Below, piece after piece: positions 37,901 through 45,408 of a stretch of 64,000 nucleotides of DNA. Position 1 is the stretch's first letter. The number at the start of each line of letters is the position of its first letter. The notes below the pieces were generated by a model. That model did no database searches. It saw only the letters and a program-made list of their open reading frames with translations, and was not told the DNA's origin. This stretch comes from Kordia sp050633145. GTDB lineage: Bacteria; Bacteroidota; Bacteroidia; Flavobacteriales; Flavobacteriaceae. The stretch is from the NCBI RefSeq assembly GCF_050633145.1, contig NZ_JBOEFY010000040.1:214031-278030 (forward strand), read 5' to 3'. The position numbers and the translations under genes were made by a program.

Positions 37901-40465
37901 TTTAGCGTTTTTAAACATCTGATACATTTCGATATTTTGAACATCGGAAACAAATTCGCCAATATTCCATTGTGAAATATCCTGATTAAATAGGTGTGTT
38001 TGATCATCAGAAGTCAAAAACATTTGAGCAAAATTTCTACATTTTCCTACATTCCAACCCGTGATATCTTGATTGAAGTTGATTGCATGATGAAACATTC
38101 CTCTAAGGGTAGTAGCGTTCGAAACATTCCAATTATCTAGCGGTTGGTTAAAATTAGGACAGACAAAAAACATACGATAGAAATCGGTTACGTTTTCAAC
38201 ATTCCAACTATTTAAATTCCCTTGGGTATTGATAGCTGTACTCTCGAACATATTGGCCAAAACGGTAACATTAGAAAGGTCAGGAGCCCCTGCATCGTTA
38301 TTTACAACAAGATTAGAACAGCCATTAAAAGCACTCTTCATGCTAGTCCATTGAATAGCTCCCCATTGTTCAATGGATAGAATTTTATCTTTATCTCCCG
38401 TATTATTAAAAAATATTCGAGGAAAATCTCCATAGATTTCAACGGTATACGTTCCTGCAGTTGCGTATGTATGCGTGACATTCCCTGTATTATTGGTGTC
38501 GTAGGTTCCGTCTCCCCATTCTACTATATAGTTATATCCAGATGCTTCGGTAGGAATTTCGATACTTTCATTCGCGCTAGTTGTTTGCCAAGTGGTAATG
38601 AAAGCTATATCAGTACACTCAGGTCCTGAATCCGTAATGATCCAATTGTATGGTGTATTTTCTAAAATACTTCTTTCACTGTGTGCTTGACAAAAAGAGA
38701 GTCCAATAGCGCCCAAAGTAATGCCTGTAGGAATTTGCGTTTCTCCGTTTTCTATAGTTGCCCAACCCATCAATGTAGCATCATAATTTTCATCAGATAC
38801 TCCTGAATTATTAAGCGTAAAACCCATATCTGTTACATTAGAAATATCCCAACTAGCCAAACTTTGATTAAAACTTAGCGCATCATCAAACATAAAACCT
38901 ACATCTGTCACTTGGCTTATATTCCAATTTCCTATGGGTTGATTAAAGTCACTTGCTCCAGCAAACATTCCTTCCATGGTTACAGGCTCACTCGTATTAA
39001 TTGTCCACCCTGAAATATCTTTATTAAAATCACGAGCCGAAGAAAACATATTTCTAAAATCTATTATGTTACTTACATCCCAATTGGAGATATCTCCATT
39101 AAATTTTTCAGCTTCGTTAAACATAAATGTAACAGACTCAATAGTGCTCAAATCCCAGTTATTCAAATTTGTTGCATTGAAATTTTTACATTTATTAAAC
39201 ATTCTCGATAAATCAGTTACGTTTGATAAGTTTGGAGCATCCGTTGCGTTATACGTCAGGTTTTCACATCCATCAAACGCATTGAACATATCTCCCCAAA
39301 CAATAATTCCCCATTGTTCAATGCTTTTAATTTTTAATCGATCTCCTGTCTCGTTAAAATAGATTCTAGGGAATAAACCACCGATTCTTACAGTATATGT
39401 ACCAGCACTAGTATATGTATGCGAAATATTTCCTGTAACTGAATTGTTTATTTGTCCATCTCCCCAATCTATATAATACCCATATCCTGGTCCAGCAGTA
39501 GGAATTGTAATAGATTCATTAGCAGTCGTAGTTTCCCAGGTTGTAATAAAAAGACCATCATCAGAAATAGTACTACAGTTTAAACCGCTATCTATAAAAT
39601 TCCAATTCGTGGGAGCGTTAGACAAGTTTGTTCTTATTACTTGAGCTGCACAATAGGTGCTATTGTCAAATCTTACAGTTAAATCTGAAGGTATTTGTGT
39701 TTCTCCTGCATCTAGCGTTCCCCATCCCATAATAGTTTGGTCATAATTACTAGTAGAAACACCTGCACTTGCAAACATTGCGTCTGTACCACTTGCCGTT
39801 AAGTTACTAATATCCCAATTTCCTAAATTTTGATCGAAAGCTGGAGAATCTTGAAACATTCGGCTAAAGGTTTCTGCGCTACTGGTATCCCAATTGCTTA
39901 GATCTTCATTAAATACATCACAATTACGAAACATTTGCGCCATATTTTCTACATTGCTCATATCCCAATTACCAATAGAATTATTGACATCTTCTAGTGA
40001 TCGAGCATCTCGAAACATCCTTCGTGTCGAAGTAACATTGGAAAGATCTGGCGTATCTGGTGCATTCAACACTAGATTTTCACAATCTTCAAAAGCTTCT
40101 TCCATGGTTGCCCATTGATTATTTCCCCATCTGTATATATAGGTGATTTTTTCTCTGTTTGAAGTTGGACTGTTTCCAAACCATATTCTTGGAAATGAAC
40201 TACCATCTAGAATTCGTATAATGTACGAACCTGCATTTGGAAACGTATGTGTTAAATCGCCCGTTACATTGTTATAAGAAACCGTTGAATTAGATACAAA
40301 AGGATTAAAAATTTCAACATTGTAATCATACCCAGAACCACCTTCTGTAGGAATGGTAAAGGTATCATTAGAGTTGGCTATTTCCACTTGAAATTCAAAA
40401 TGTTGAGAATATGCAATGTGGGACACACAAAAGAATAGAAATACACTTAAAAGTAGGTTTCGCAT
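31970..40465 (-). CDS. Giant BspA-like (DUF285) repeat surface protein, 2831 aa
   Basis: After a signal peptide (about 1-20, ending IAYSQ) come eight modules of about 240-380 residues. The later ones begin at about 304, 620, 945, 1188, 1487, 1870 and 2238. Each module starts with a PKD-like part (FITTWETT, VDWGDG, HTYTTAGTYTV, FPRIYFN, IEQWG). It continues with a run of BspA/DUF285 repeats of the form NWDVSNVTNMxxMFxxxxxFNQ. The C-terminal 260 residues (from about 2573, VYLQGAALNPNTGEENLMRD) recur in two other giant proteins here. BspA-type repeats are leucine-rich-like and often bind proteins or host surfaces. No T9SS CHU_C domain is seen, so the anchoring route is unclear. The divergent TPR-HTH gene is a likely regulator. 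Confidence 0.88.
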   Translation of the reverse strand: MRNLLLSVFLFFCVSHIAYSQHFEFQVEIANSNDTFTIPTEGGSGYDYNVEIFNPFVSNSTVSYNNVTGDLTHTFPNAGSYIIRILDGSSFPRIWFGNSPTSNREKITYIYRWGNNQWATMEEAFEDCENLVLNAPDTPDLSNVTSTRRMFRDARSLEDVNNSIGNWDMSNVENMAQMFRNCDVFNEDLSNWDTSSAETFSRMFQDSPAFDQNLGNWDISNLTASGTDAMFASAGVSTSNYDQTIMGWGTLDAGETQIPSDLTVRFDNSTYCAAQVIRTNLSNAPTNWNFIDSGLNCSTISDDGLFITTWETTTANESITIPTAGPGYGYYIDWGDGQINNSVTGNISHTYTSAGTYTVRIGGLFPRIYFNETGDRLKIKSIEQWGIIVWGDMFNAFDGCENLTYNATDAPNLSNVTDLSRMFNKCKNFNATNLNNWDLSTIESVTFMFNEAEKFNGDISNWDVSNIIDFRNMFSSARDFNKDISGWTINTSEPVTMEGMFAGASDFNQPIGNWNISQVTDVGFMFDDALSFNQSLASWDISNVTDMGFTLNNSGVSDENYDATLMGWATIENGETQIPTGITLGAIGLSFCQAHSERSILENTPYNWIITDSGPECTDIAFITTWQTTSANESIEIPTEASGYNYIVEWGDGTYDTNNTGNVTHTYATAGTYTVEIYGDFPRIFFNNTGDKDKILSIEQWGAIQWTSMKSAFNGCSNLVVNNDAGAPDLSNVTVLANMFESTAINTQGNLNSWNVENVTDFYRMFFVCPNFNQPLDNWNVSNATTLRGMFHHAINFNQDITGWNVGKCRNFAQMFLTSDDQTHLFNQDISQWNIGEFVSDVQNIEMYQMFKNAKNFDYNLGSWDISNVTNMDNMLDNSGLSVDNYDATLIGWATLDPGETQIPSNINVGEVGLQYCASVVERTSLKNSNNWSFLDATLACPEEDKFIMVWKTTSNNENIKFQFTGATGNNNSYTVDWGDGTVDNDVSGNREHTYAQAGTYEVKLSGEFRFRYNNLSAATSTRLKLYEIKQWGANQWTSTAQAFYGCENLKITATDVPDLSLVSNMEDMFRNCNALKDLGGKMGSWDVSTVENLSSMFQGANNFDTNLGNWNLSNAMDMSSMLNGSGLSSGSYDLTLVGWRNNPNTPSNINLGASGLTYCNAVSEHDYLDNDLNWSLSDAGLNCPTDEPFITKWETTTANETITIPIETNIVNPIIYNYYVDWGDGSPITFETREATHAYVTAGTYDVKITGEFPQIRFDNSTTSNRNKILSIEQWGTNPWRNMSRAFRGCSNIVMNATDIPDLSSLTTMLFMFEGTSSFVDNGGRINDWDTSNVTQTGYMFQNSSFNENINNWDVSNVTFMGFMFRNNANFNQPLNNWELSDNVSLFEVFKNASAFNQDLGSWNISGVNSMGGMLDNTAMSMENYDNTLISWATLDAGETQIPADINLGAVGLTYCNSETERALLTGTTYNWIITDAGKDCDAISFITTWETTTANETITIPTFSGDPYDYTVDWGDNTADTSETGDATHTYTTAGIHTIKIRGTFPRIFFDDAATDKDKILTIEQWGPNQWTTMSRAFMGCTNLVLNADDSPDLSRGGASTIRLQQMFTNASNLVDLKDQIGNWDVSNVVNMWATFGNCTLFNEDISGWNVSGATSLLQMFVNNPNFNQDLSGWNTSNVQNFSAMFAGAAAFNQNISGWNTSSATNMNAMFIDAVSFNQDISGWDVSTVQRMDKMFQNATAFNQNISGWNVSSVQRMDRMFQNATAFNQDLSNWDISSLGSSVTFTESAEFMFFDATAFSSENYDALLLGWATDSSGNATDGDDDIPSNIVFEGPPTTYCPGAAGIEILTDIPYNWIINGGTEDCESISFITTWQVGANETIVIPTFPGATYDYRVDWGDGTVVSNQTGDATHTYTNADVYTVSISGVFPRIYFNNDLLVDNVTPRPNGSKDKLLTIEQWGPNQWTIMHRAFQGCSNLVLNADDTPDFSGVTTMGIHQMFQGATNFEDLKNQIGNWNVSNVVNMYATFAGCEVFNEDISSWNVANVSNFLQTFVGALRFNQNISGWNTSSAITMSTMFANTEDFNQDLSGWNVSSVEQMQYMFANTTDFNQDISTWDVSAVQRMNNMFQNAAAFNQDLSNWDISSLGTSVTFTETAENMFQNATAFTSENYDALLIGWATDSSGNATDGDDDIPSDIVFAAAPEYCLGLSARNILTSTTYNWIITDGGQNCDFTNAFMTTWETTTANENITIPTTGSGYNYVVDWGDGTIESGFTGNATHSYTTAGIYTVSVIGDFPRIYFNGSGDKDKIKSIEQWGSQEWTSMKEAFRGCEFMAINATDSPNLSQATDLSRMFVICKQIETADLSNWDTSTITNMSAMFNLSRFNGNISTWDVGNVTNFKGMFKSATRFNQDISQWNIGEFVTGFIDMSEMFQSALNFNQSLNTWDVSKADRMHFMFDRALRYNQPMNNWDVSNVIFMNEMFDGARDFNQDLSSWDISTVDTFVNFLTGSAMSQQNYDNTLIGWATIDAGETGLQTNVRFDADATYCLAFDARETLTSAPYNWDITDGGQSCGIFLAAKVYLQGAALNPNTGEENLMRDDLRVASLLPTTSPYADGLTCDASVFNTTGTNAIVDWIWIELRDKNDNTNILYSTSALLQRDGDIVATDGVSVLSFNAGVDTYFIAVKHRNHLGIMTSTAILINTTSVDFTDASSQITFGSNAQTTSGMPSGIVAMWSGNANEDTVVQYSGTTPDTPAILSEILNDPGNFLNFPTYAVSGYNTNDVNMNGSTQYSGTSPDTPLILQNILAHPGNFLNFSTYQIIEQLPEN

Positions 40466-40487
40466 GGCAACAATTTTTTAGTTTTTG

Positions 40488-40548
40488 CAAACTTAGTTTG
40501 AAAACCAAAAAAAGCATTGTTTTATAAGGTAGCAAATGGTAGCAAATC
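40488..40548 (-). promoter_or_regulatory. Promoter and direct-repeat operator of the giant BspA-like gene
   Basis: On the minus strand a perfect -7 box TAAGTTTG (40488-40495) is preceded by two exact tandem copies of a 10-bp unit, read ATTTGCTACC (40529-40538 and 40539-40548). Their centre is about 50 bp from the box. The divergent TPR-HTH regulator is the natural candidate to bind them. Confidence 0.55.
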
Positions 40549-40589
40549 TTAAAAAAATAGTACTTTTACGGACATTATAGAAGTTTTCA

Positions 40590-42251
40590 ATGAAAAAGCA
40601 ATCCTATTTATTTTACCTAGTATTCTTTGGTGTGACCTTGCTTGGTTTTTCTCAAAACAAGCAACAAAAAATTGATTCACTCACTGTTTTATTAGAAACA
40701 ACTTCTTCTGATTCATTACGTGTTTCACATACAATAGATTTAGGAGTTTTAATAGATACTTCTGATCCAATTAAAGCTTCTGAATATTTTAAAAAAGCAC
40801 TGACTATACTGGATGATAATTATCAATTTTCTGATAAAGCAACACAGCAAGCACTCGCCTACGATTGTTTGGGAATTATTGAACGTAGACGTAACAATTA
40901 TAGTAAAGCATTACAGCATTACTTGACATCGTTAAAAATTAAAGAAAAAGCCAAAGATTCTTCAAAAATTGGACGTTCATATCATAATATTGCCATGTTA
41001 TTTCGTTCACAGAAAAAATATGACAAAGCCATTTCTTATATGAAAAAAGCTTTAGTAATGCGACGTAACGATAGTTTAGATTATGGAGTATCACTAAGCA
41101 ATTACGGTCACTTTTTATATTTAAAGAAAGAACTTGATAGTGCACTTGTCGTTTTAGACAGCGCCAAAAATTATTTTACCGAGCCTCTTTATTTATCAGA
41201 TGTAAATCGATATAAAGCAAAAGTATACAGGGCCAAAAAAATGTATCTAAAAGCTTTAGAATTCCACAAACAAAATCTTGTCATTTACAAGAAAGAAGAA
41301 AAAATAGAGCGATTGGCATCTACCATGAAAGATTTAGCTTTTAATGCTCGAAAAATGCATCTGTTTAGTGAAGCATCAAAATACCTAGATAGTAGTGAGG
41401 TATTAACGACTCAATATGGAAATAAATTATTATTGGGCCGATTGTATTTGGAGCGTTATAAAATTGAACGAGATCAAAAAAATTATAAAAAAGCCTTATC
41501 TTTTTATAGGACTTACAAAAAATATAGAGATTCCTCTAGAACCATAGAACAATCTGAACGTTTTGAAAAATTAGCTTTAGAATTTAAGTTTAAACAAGAA
41601 GCATATCGTGACAGTTTACAAGCATCCACAGAAAAAATAGAATTACAAAGAGTTGCCAAATCACAACGTTCACAAAAACGTCTGTTTGCTGTTTTATTTT
41701 TTTTAGCATTGATCGCTTTCGTTAGTTTATTTCTTTTATATAGATATAAACGAAAAATTAACCTCAGAAATCATCAGAAAAAAGAGTTAGAGACTGAATT
41801 GTTGAATGAAAAAGTAAACTTTCTTCGCTATAAAACAGAACGGTTGTTGATGGATAATAAGATGCGAACAGATTTTAAAAAAGAATTACTAGATAGTATT
41901 AAAGAATTGCAAACCAAAGATAGCAGCTTAAGTGTCGTAAAAATGTATCAAACTATTTTGGTGCAGCTCAAAAATCAACTCAATACAGAAAAACGACTCG
42001 ATAGTGTCTCAAAAGTAAACAATATGTCAGAAGCTAATTTTGAAATCCACTTGGCAAAAAAGTTTCCAGATTTGACCAAATCAGAACGCGAAATTTGCCA
42101 TTTGATGTATTTGAATTTAAGTTTGAAAGAAATTATGAATGTCCGCAACGCTACCTTACCATCTATCAAATCTGCACGCTATCGCATTCGAAAAAAACTA
42201 CAAGTTCCTAAAGGCGAAGAGTTAGAGTTGTTTATTAAAAAACTTTTTTAA
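40590..42251 (+). CDS. Membrane-bound TPR protein with C-terminal HTH (one-component regulator)
   Basis: The 553-residue protein has a signal sequence (about 1-22) and TPR repeats (about 60-330; AYDCLGIIERRRNNYSKALQ and SYHNIAMLFRSQKKYDKAIS). One membrane helix (about 365-383, RLFAVLFFLALIAFVSLFLL) precedes a coiled coil. A LuxR/GerE-like HTH lies at about 493-540 (LTKSEREICHLMYLNLSLKE and PSIKSARYRIRKKL). The TPRs would be periplasmic and the HTH cytoplasmic, so the protein can sense envelope-side partners and bind DNA directly. It is divergent from the giant BspA-like gene. A closely similar protein is encoded beside the second giant gene, so each probably controls its neighbour. Confidence 0.85.
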   Translation: MKKQSYLFYLVFFGVTLLGFSQNKQQKIDSLTVLLETTSSDSLRVSHTIDLGVLIDTSDPIKASEYFKKALTILDDNYQFSDKATQQALAYDCLGIIERRRNNYSKALQHYLTSLKIKEKAKDSSKIGRSYHNIAMLFRSQKKYDKAISYMKKALVMRRNDSLDYGVSLSNYGHFLYLKKELDSALVVLDSAKNYFTEPLYLSDVNRYKAKVYRAKKMYLKALEFHKQNLVIYKKEEKIERLASTMKDLAFNARKMHLFSEASKYLDSSEVLTTQYGNKLLLGRLYLERYKIERDQKNYKKALSFYRTYKKYRDSSRTIEQSERFEKLALEFKFKQEAYRDSLQASTEKIELQRVAKSQRSQKRLFAVLFFLALIAFVSLFLLYRYKRKINLRNHQKKELETELLNEKVNFLRYKTERLLMDNKMRTDFKKELLDSIKELQTKDSSLSVVKMYQTILVQLKNQLNTEKRLDSVSKVNNMSEANFEIHLAKKFPDLTKSEREICHLMYLNLSLKEIMNVRNATLPSIKSARYRIRKKLQVPKGEELELFIKKLF

Positions 42252-42388
42252 AGAATCATTTTTCATCATTCCATCATAAAAGATAAAGTTTTTACACAAA
42301 TATGTTTTCATTTCTTTATTTTGCAGTAGTAACACCATGTACACTTTCATTTTAAAGTGAATGATTCTATTTGATCATCTTAATAACT

Positions 42389-43813
42389 ATGAAGAAAAAA
42401 ATAATTCTCGTTTTAGGCCCTATTATCTGTTTGTTCTTTTTCTTTTCGCCATTTCAATTCATTAGTCCGGAAGCTGATAAAGTGATTGGAGTTGCTTTGT
42501 GGATGATTTTATGGTGGATTACAGAAACAGTTTCTATTTCGGTTACCGCTTTAATTCCACTTACTTTTTATCCGTTGTTAGGCATTATGCCGATTAAAGA
42601 AGTTGCGGTAAATTACGGGCATCCGATCATTTTTCTATTTTTTGGAGGATTTGTCTTAGCCTTAGCTTTAGAGAAAGTAAACCTTCATAGACGTGTTGCG
42701 TTGGGAATTATTAAACTCACAGGCACAAGTCCAAACAAAATCATTTTAGGTTTTATGTTGGCGACTGCGTTTTTAAGTATGTGGATTAGCAATACGGCGA
42801 CAACAGTTGTCATGCTTCCTATCGCCTACTCTGTCATAGAATTATTGATCAATGACGAAGATGGTTTCACTAAAAAAGATAGAAATTTTGCGCTAAGTAT
42901 TATGCTTGGTATTGCTTATTCTGCGAATGTTGGCGGAATTGCTACGTTAATTGGAACACCACCAAATATTGTACTGGCAGGTTTTATGGAGAGTGAATAT
43001 AATTACAATATTTCCTTTTTAAAATGGATGATTGTAGGCATTCCGTTTACCATTATCATGTTGTTTTTCATCTATTATGTTTTAACAAAAATAATGTATC
43101 CAAATAAGTTGGCTTCTTTTGAAAAATCGCAAGAAATTATTGATTTGGAGATGAAGAAGCTAGGGAAAATAAGCAAATCGGAAGTTATTGTATTGGTTAT
43201 TTTTATTTCAGCAATTTTACTGTGGATTGGAAAAAACTACCTTAACAGTCTATTCCCCAATTTAGCATTGTCAGATACAACCATTAGTCTTATTGCGGCT
43301 TTTGCTTGCTTTACCATCACTCATAAAAACACTTCAGTTTTAGCTTGGGAAGATACCACCAAATTACCTTGGGGAATTTTATTATTATTTGGTGGCGGAC
43401 TAGCCCTTGCAAGTAGTCTTTCAAACGTAGGTATTATTGATATGATAGGAACTGCAGTGAGCGATAATACAACGTTGAGCATTTTACTTATTTGTAGCAT
43501 CTTGATAGCTGTGATGTTATTTATGACCGAATTGATGAGTAATGTTGCCTTAATTTCCATTTTTGCACCAATGGTTGCAGGTGTTGCTTTAGGACTGAAT
43601 ATGGATCTTTTACATATTTTAATTCCTGTAACAATGGCTTCAAGCTGTGCATTTATGCTACCAATGTCTACGCCGCCAAATGCTATTGTGTTTGCTAGCG
43701 GACATGTTAAAGTAGCACAAATGGCGCGCGCAGGCTTTTTACTAAATATTATATCGATTGTTTTATTGATTGTATTTTTTCAGTTTGTAATACCCTTAGT
43801 TTTTAGCATGTAA
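42389..43813 (+). CDS. SLC13/DASS-family sodium:anion symporter
   Basis: The 474-residue inner membrane protein carries the family pattern: ALWMILWWITETVSISVTAL near the start, MWISNTATTVVMLPIA (an SNT motif for Na+ and carboxylate binding) and GGIATLIGTPPNIVLAGF. In the second half it has TELMSNVALISIFAPM (the second, imperfect SNV motif) and LPMSTPPNAIVFASG. DASS carriers import di- and tricarboxylates or sulfate with Na+. The paired repeats suggest a dicarboxylate-type carrier, but the substrate is open. The ATG at 42389 is chosen over an upstream TTG. No partner gene is adjacent, so it appears monocistronic. Confidence 0.88.
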   Translation: MKKKIILVLGPIICLFFFFSPFQFISPEADKVIGVALWMILWWITETVSISVTALIPLTFYPLLGIMPIKEVAVNYGHPIIFLFFGGFVLALALEKVNLHRRVALGIIKLTGTSPNKIILGFMLATAFLSMWISNTATTVVMLPIAYSVIELLINDEDGFTKKDRNFALSIMLGIAYSANVGGIATLIGTPPNIVLAGFMESEYNYNISFLKWMIVGIPFTIIMLFFIYYVLTKIMYPNKLASFEKSQEIIDLEMKKLGKISKSEVIVLVIFISAILLWIGKNYLNSLFPNLALSDTTISLIAAFACFTITHKNTSVLAWEDTTKLPWGILLLFGGGLALASSLSNVGIIDMIGTAVSDNTTLSILLICSILIAVMLFMTELMSNVALISIFAPMVAGVALGLNMDLLHILIPVTMASSCAFMLPMSTPPNAIVFASGHVKVAQMARAGFLLNIISIVLLIVFFQFVIPLVFSM

Positions 43814-43915
43814 AACAATCTTTTCTTTTGATTGTACACAAATGAATCTCTTGCTTTCATTACATAACAACTTGTACTTTTAATGTGTCAATAATTCAAG
43901 GATGTTATTTAGATA

Positions 43916-44851
43916 TTAATTCATTTTAGTTGTATTGTAGTTTATATCAGTAATTTCAACCGTTAACCAATGAAAGTCACCTTCTTTTAGTTTCCAAATT
44001 ACATGTGATTTATTGGGAATTCTGATGCCGTTAAATTCTTTGTGTGAAACGATTTCAACATGCCATTTTTCAAGTGTTGCATCGGTAGTGTTTCCATAAA
44101 AACGTTCAGCTTCAAAAGACATAATTTCGCCTTCTTCAGAGAAATTAAAAATACCTGAAACGGTTCTATTTTTTATCGTGAATGTTGCTTTTGCTGAAGT
44201 AGCATTTATAGCTTCCCAAACAATGCTAGGATGTAAAGCTGCCGTTGGAAACCAACAAATTTCTGCCAAGTAACGAATCATTGCAGCAGAATTAATTTTA
44301 TCCGTTTCTTTTACTTTAACAACCGCCATAAGCGCCGCTAATTTTATAAGCATTGCTCCTTTTCCTTTGATTAATTTGTCGCATCCGTAAAGTTGTATGA
44401 ATGGAAACATTGTTACGTTCGCTATCCAAACAAAAGAAGTTTCAATAGTATTAAAATATTGATTTGCTATAAAAGGCATCCATGGTGCATTCGGTTTGGT
44501 TCGCATTTCACCTTTTTGTTTTAGCTGAACGAAATGCAAATGATGTTTATCTATGACTTGTGATTTTCGCAACCATTTTTGCACACTTAAAGGAAGATGT
44601 GAAATGGCTTTTACTGTCACTAACGAAACTCCCATATTACTTGGGAATTGCATTATTTTTTTTGATTCTGCATGCGTCATTTCAAAAAAACGATATGCTG
44701 CATACGCAAGGGTTACCACTAAGAAAATGATCAAATTTAATATTGTCCAATACTTAGTGTTTTCCCAAAATAATATGATGAGAATTTGGCATAGCAAACA
44801 TACTATGAAACCAATACAGGTTAGGATATATTTTGTTTTAGAATAACGCAT
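43916..44851 (-). CDS. DUF6544-like membrane-associated protein
   Basis: The 311-residue protein begins MRYSKTKYILTCIGFIVCLL and has two N-terminal membrane helices, followed by a soluble domain. Features include HLPLSVQKWLRKSQVI, the basic QKGEMRTKPNAPWMPF and a Trp-rich second half (YLAEICWFPTAALHP, FNFSEEGEIMSFEAERFYG). This agrees with my memory of DUF6544/DUF6920 proteins, whose function is unknown. The start at 44851 avoids a 35-nt overlap with the upstream gene and gives 10 nt of spacing, so the two are an operon. It is the last gene of the stress island. Confidence 0.65.
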   Translation of the reverse strand: MRYSKTKYILTCIGFIVCLLCQILIILFWENTKYWTILNLIIFLVVTLAYAAYRFFEMTHAESKKIMQFPSNMGVSLVTVKAISHLPLSVQKWLRKSQVIDKHHLHFVQLKQKGEMRTKPNAPWMPFIANQYFNTIETSFVWIANVTMFPFIQLYGCDKLIKGKGAMLIKLAALMAVVKVKETDKINSAAMIRYLAEICWFPTAALHPSIVWEAINATSAKATFTIKNRTVSGIFNFSEEGEIMSFEAERFYGNTTDATLEKWHVEIVSHKEFNGIRIPNKSHVIWKLKEGDFHWLTVEITDINYNTTKMN

Positions 44852-44861
44852 ATACTTGTAT

Positions 44862-45317
44862 TTAATTCCTGCGCATTCGTCCCGTAATTTCTTCAATTTG
44901 AATTAAAAAGACAACAGGAAAATCATCTTTGTATATTTTGCTAGAAAATTGATTGATGAAGTCTAATTTCCGTTGTTCTTTTCGGATGATTAAATCTTTA
45001 ACACCTAATGAAAAATCGTGAAGATATGCTTTTGCTGTACTTCCTTCTAGTTCTTCAAAAGTACCGTGTACAACAATCGAATTCCAATGGTTCACAGAAT
45101 CAATTTCAGAAACTTCCATTGCTACGGCAGTTATTTTACGCATTGCTGTGATTTTATGTCCTTTAGCAGAATAGCCAATAATTATATTTCGCTTTTTATC
45201 AAAATAGTACGTTATAGGCGCTATAAATGGTTTATTTTGATAGATGTATGCTAAGTGACCAATATAGTTTTCTTCTAAAATTTTAGAACGCTCTTTTTCG
45301 TTGAGTATTTTAATCAT
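44862..45317 (-). CDS. Pyridoxamine 5'-phosphate oxidase-fold flavin-binding protein
   Basis: The 151-residue protein has the split-barrel pattern of small flavin- or heme-binding PPOX-family proteins: LEENYIGHLAYIYQNKPFIA, PITYYFDKKRNIIIGYSAKG, ITAVAMEVSEIDSVNHWNSI and VVHGTFEEL. Relatives bind FMN or F420 and reduce small molecules or sense redox state. The catalytic substrate cannot be read from sequence. Its promoter carries a Crp/Fnr-type dyad, which suits a redox-linked role. Confidence 0.82.
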   Translation of the reverse strand: MIKILNEKERSKILEENYIGHLAYIYQNKPFIAPITYYFDKKRNIIIGYSAKGHKITAMRKITAVAMEVSEIDSVNHWNSIVVHGTFEELEGSTAKAYLHDFSLGVKDLIIRKEQRKLDFINQFSSKIYKDDFPVVFLIQIEEITGRMRRN

Positions 45318-45338
45318 AATAGTGTGTTTAGGTTTGTA

Positions 45339-45381
45339 CTAAAGTATATATTACCATATGAAGAAAATATGATTTTGGTCA
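45339..45381 (-). promoter_or_regulatory. Crp/Fnr-type promoter of the PPOX-fold gene
   Basis: The minus strand reads TGACCAAAATCA (45370-45381), then 23 nt, then TACTTTAG (45339-45346), which has one mismatch to TAnnTTTG. The dyad nearly matches TGACCTAAATCA before the hibernation-factor gene, and the spacing is identical. Confidence 0.6.
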
Positions 45382-45408
45382 GCTACACCATTTTAATTAA
45401 TTGAACTC

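Noticed and set aside
33000..40100. Regularly repeated sequence that could suggest a CRISPR array
   Set aside because: The period is that of protein repeats in a single long reading frame, without constant repeats or unique spacers.
43815..43835. ACAATC...GATTGT hairpin after the DASS gene as terminator
   Set aside because: The stem has only six base pairs and no T-run follows, so termination is unconvincing.
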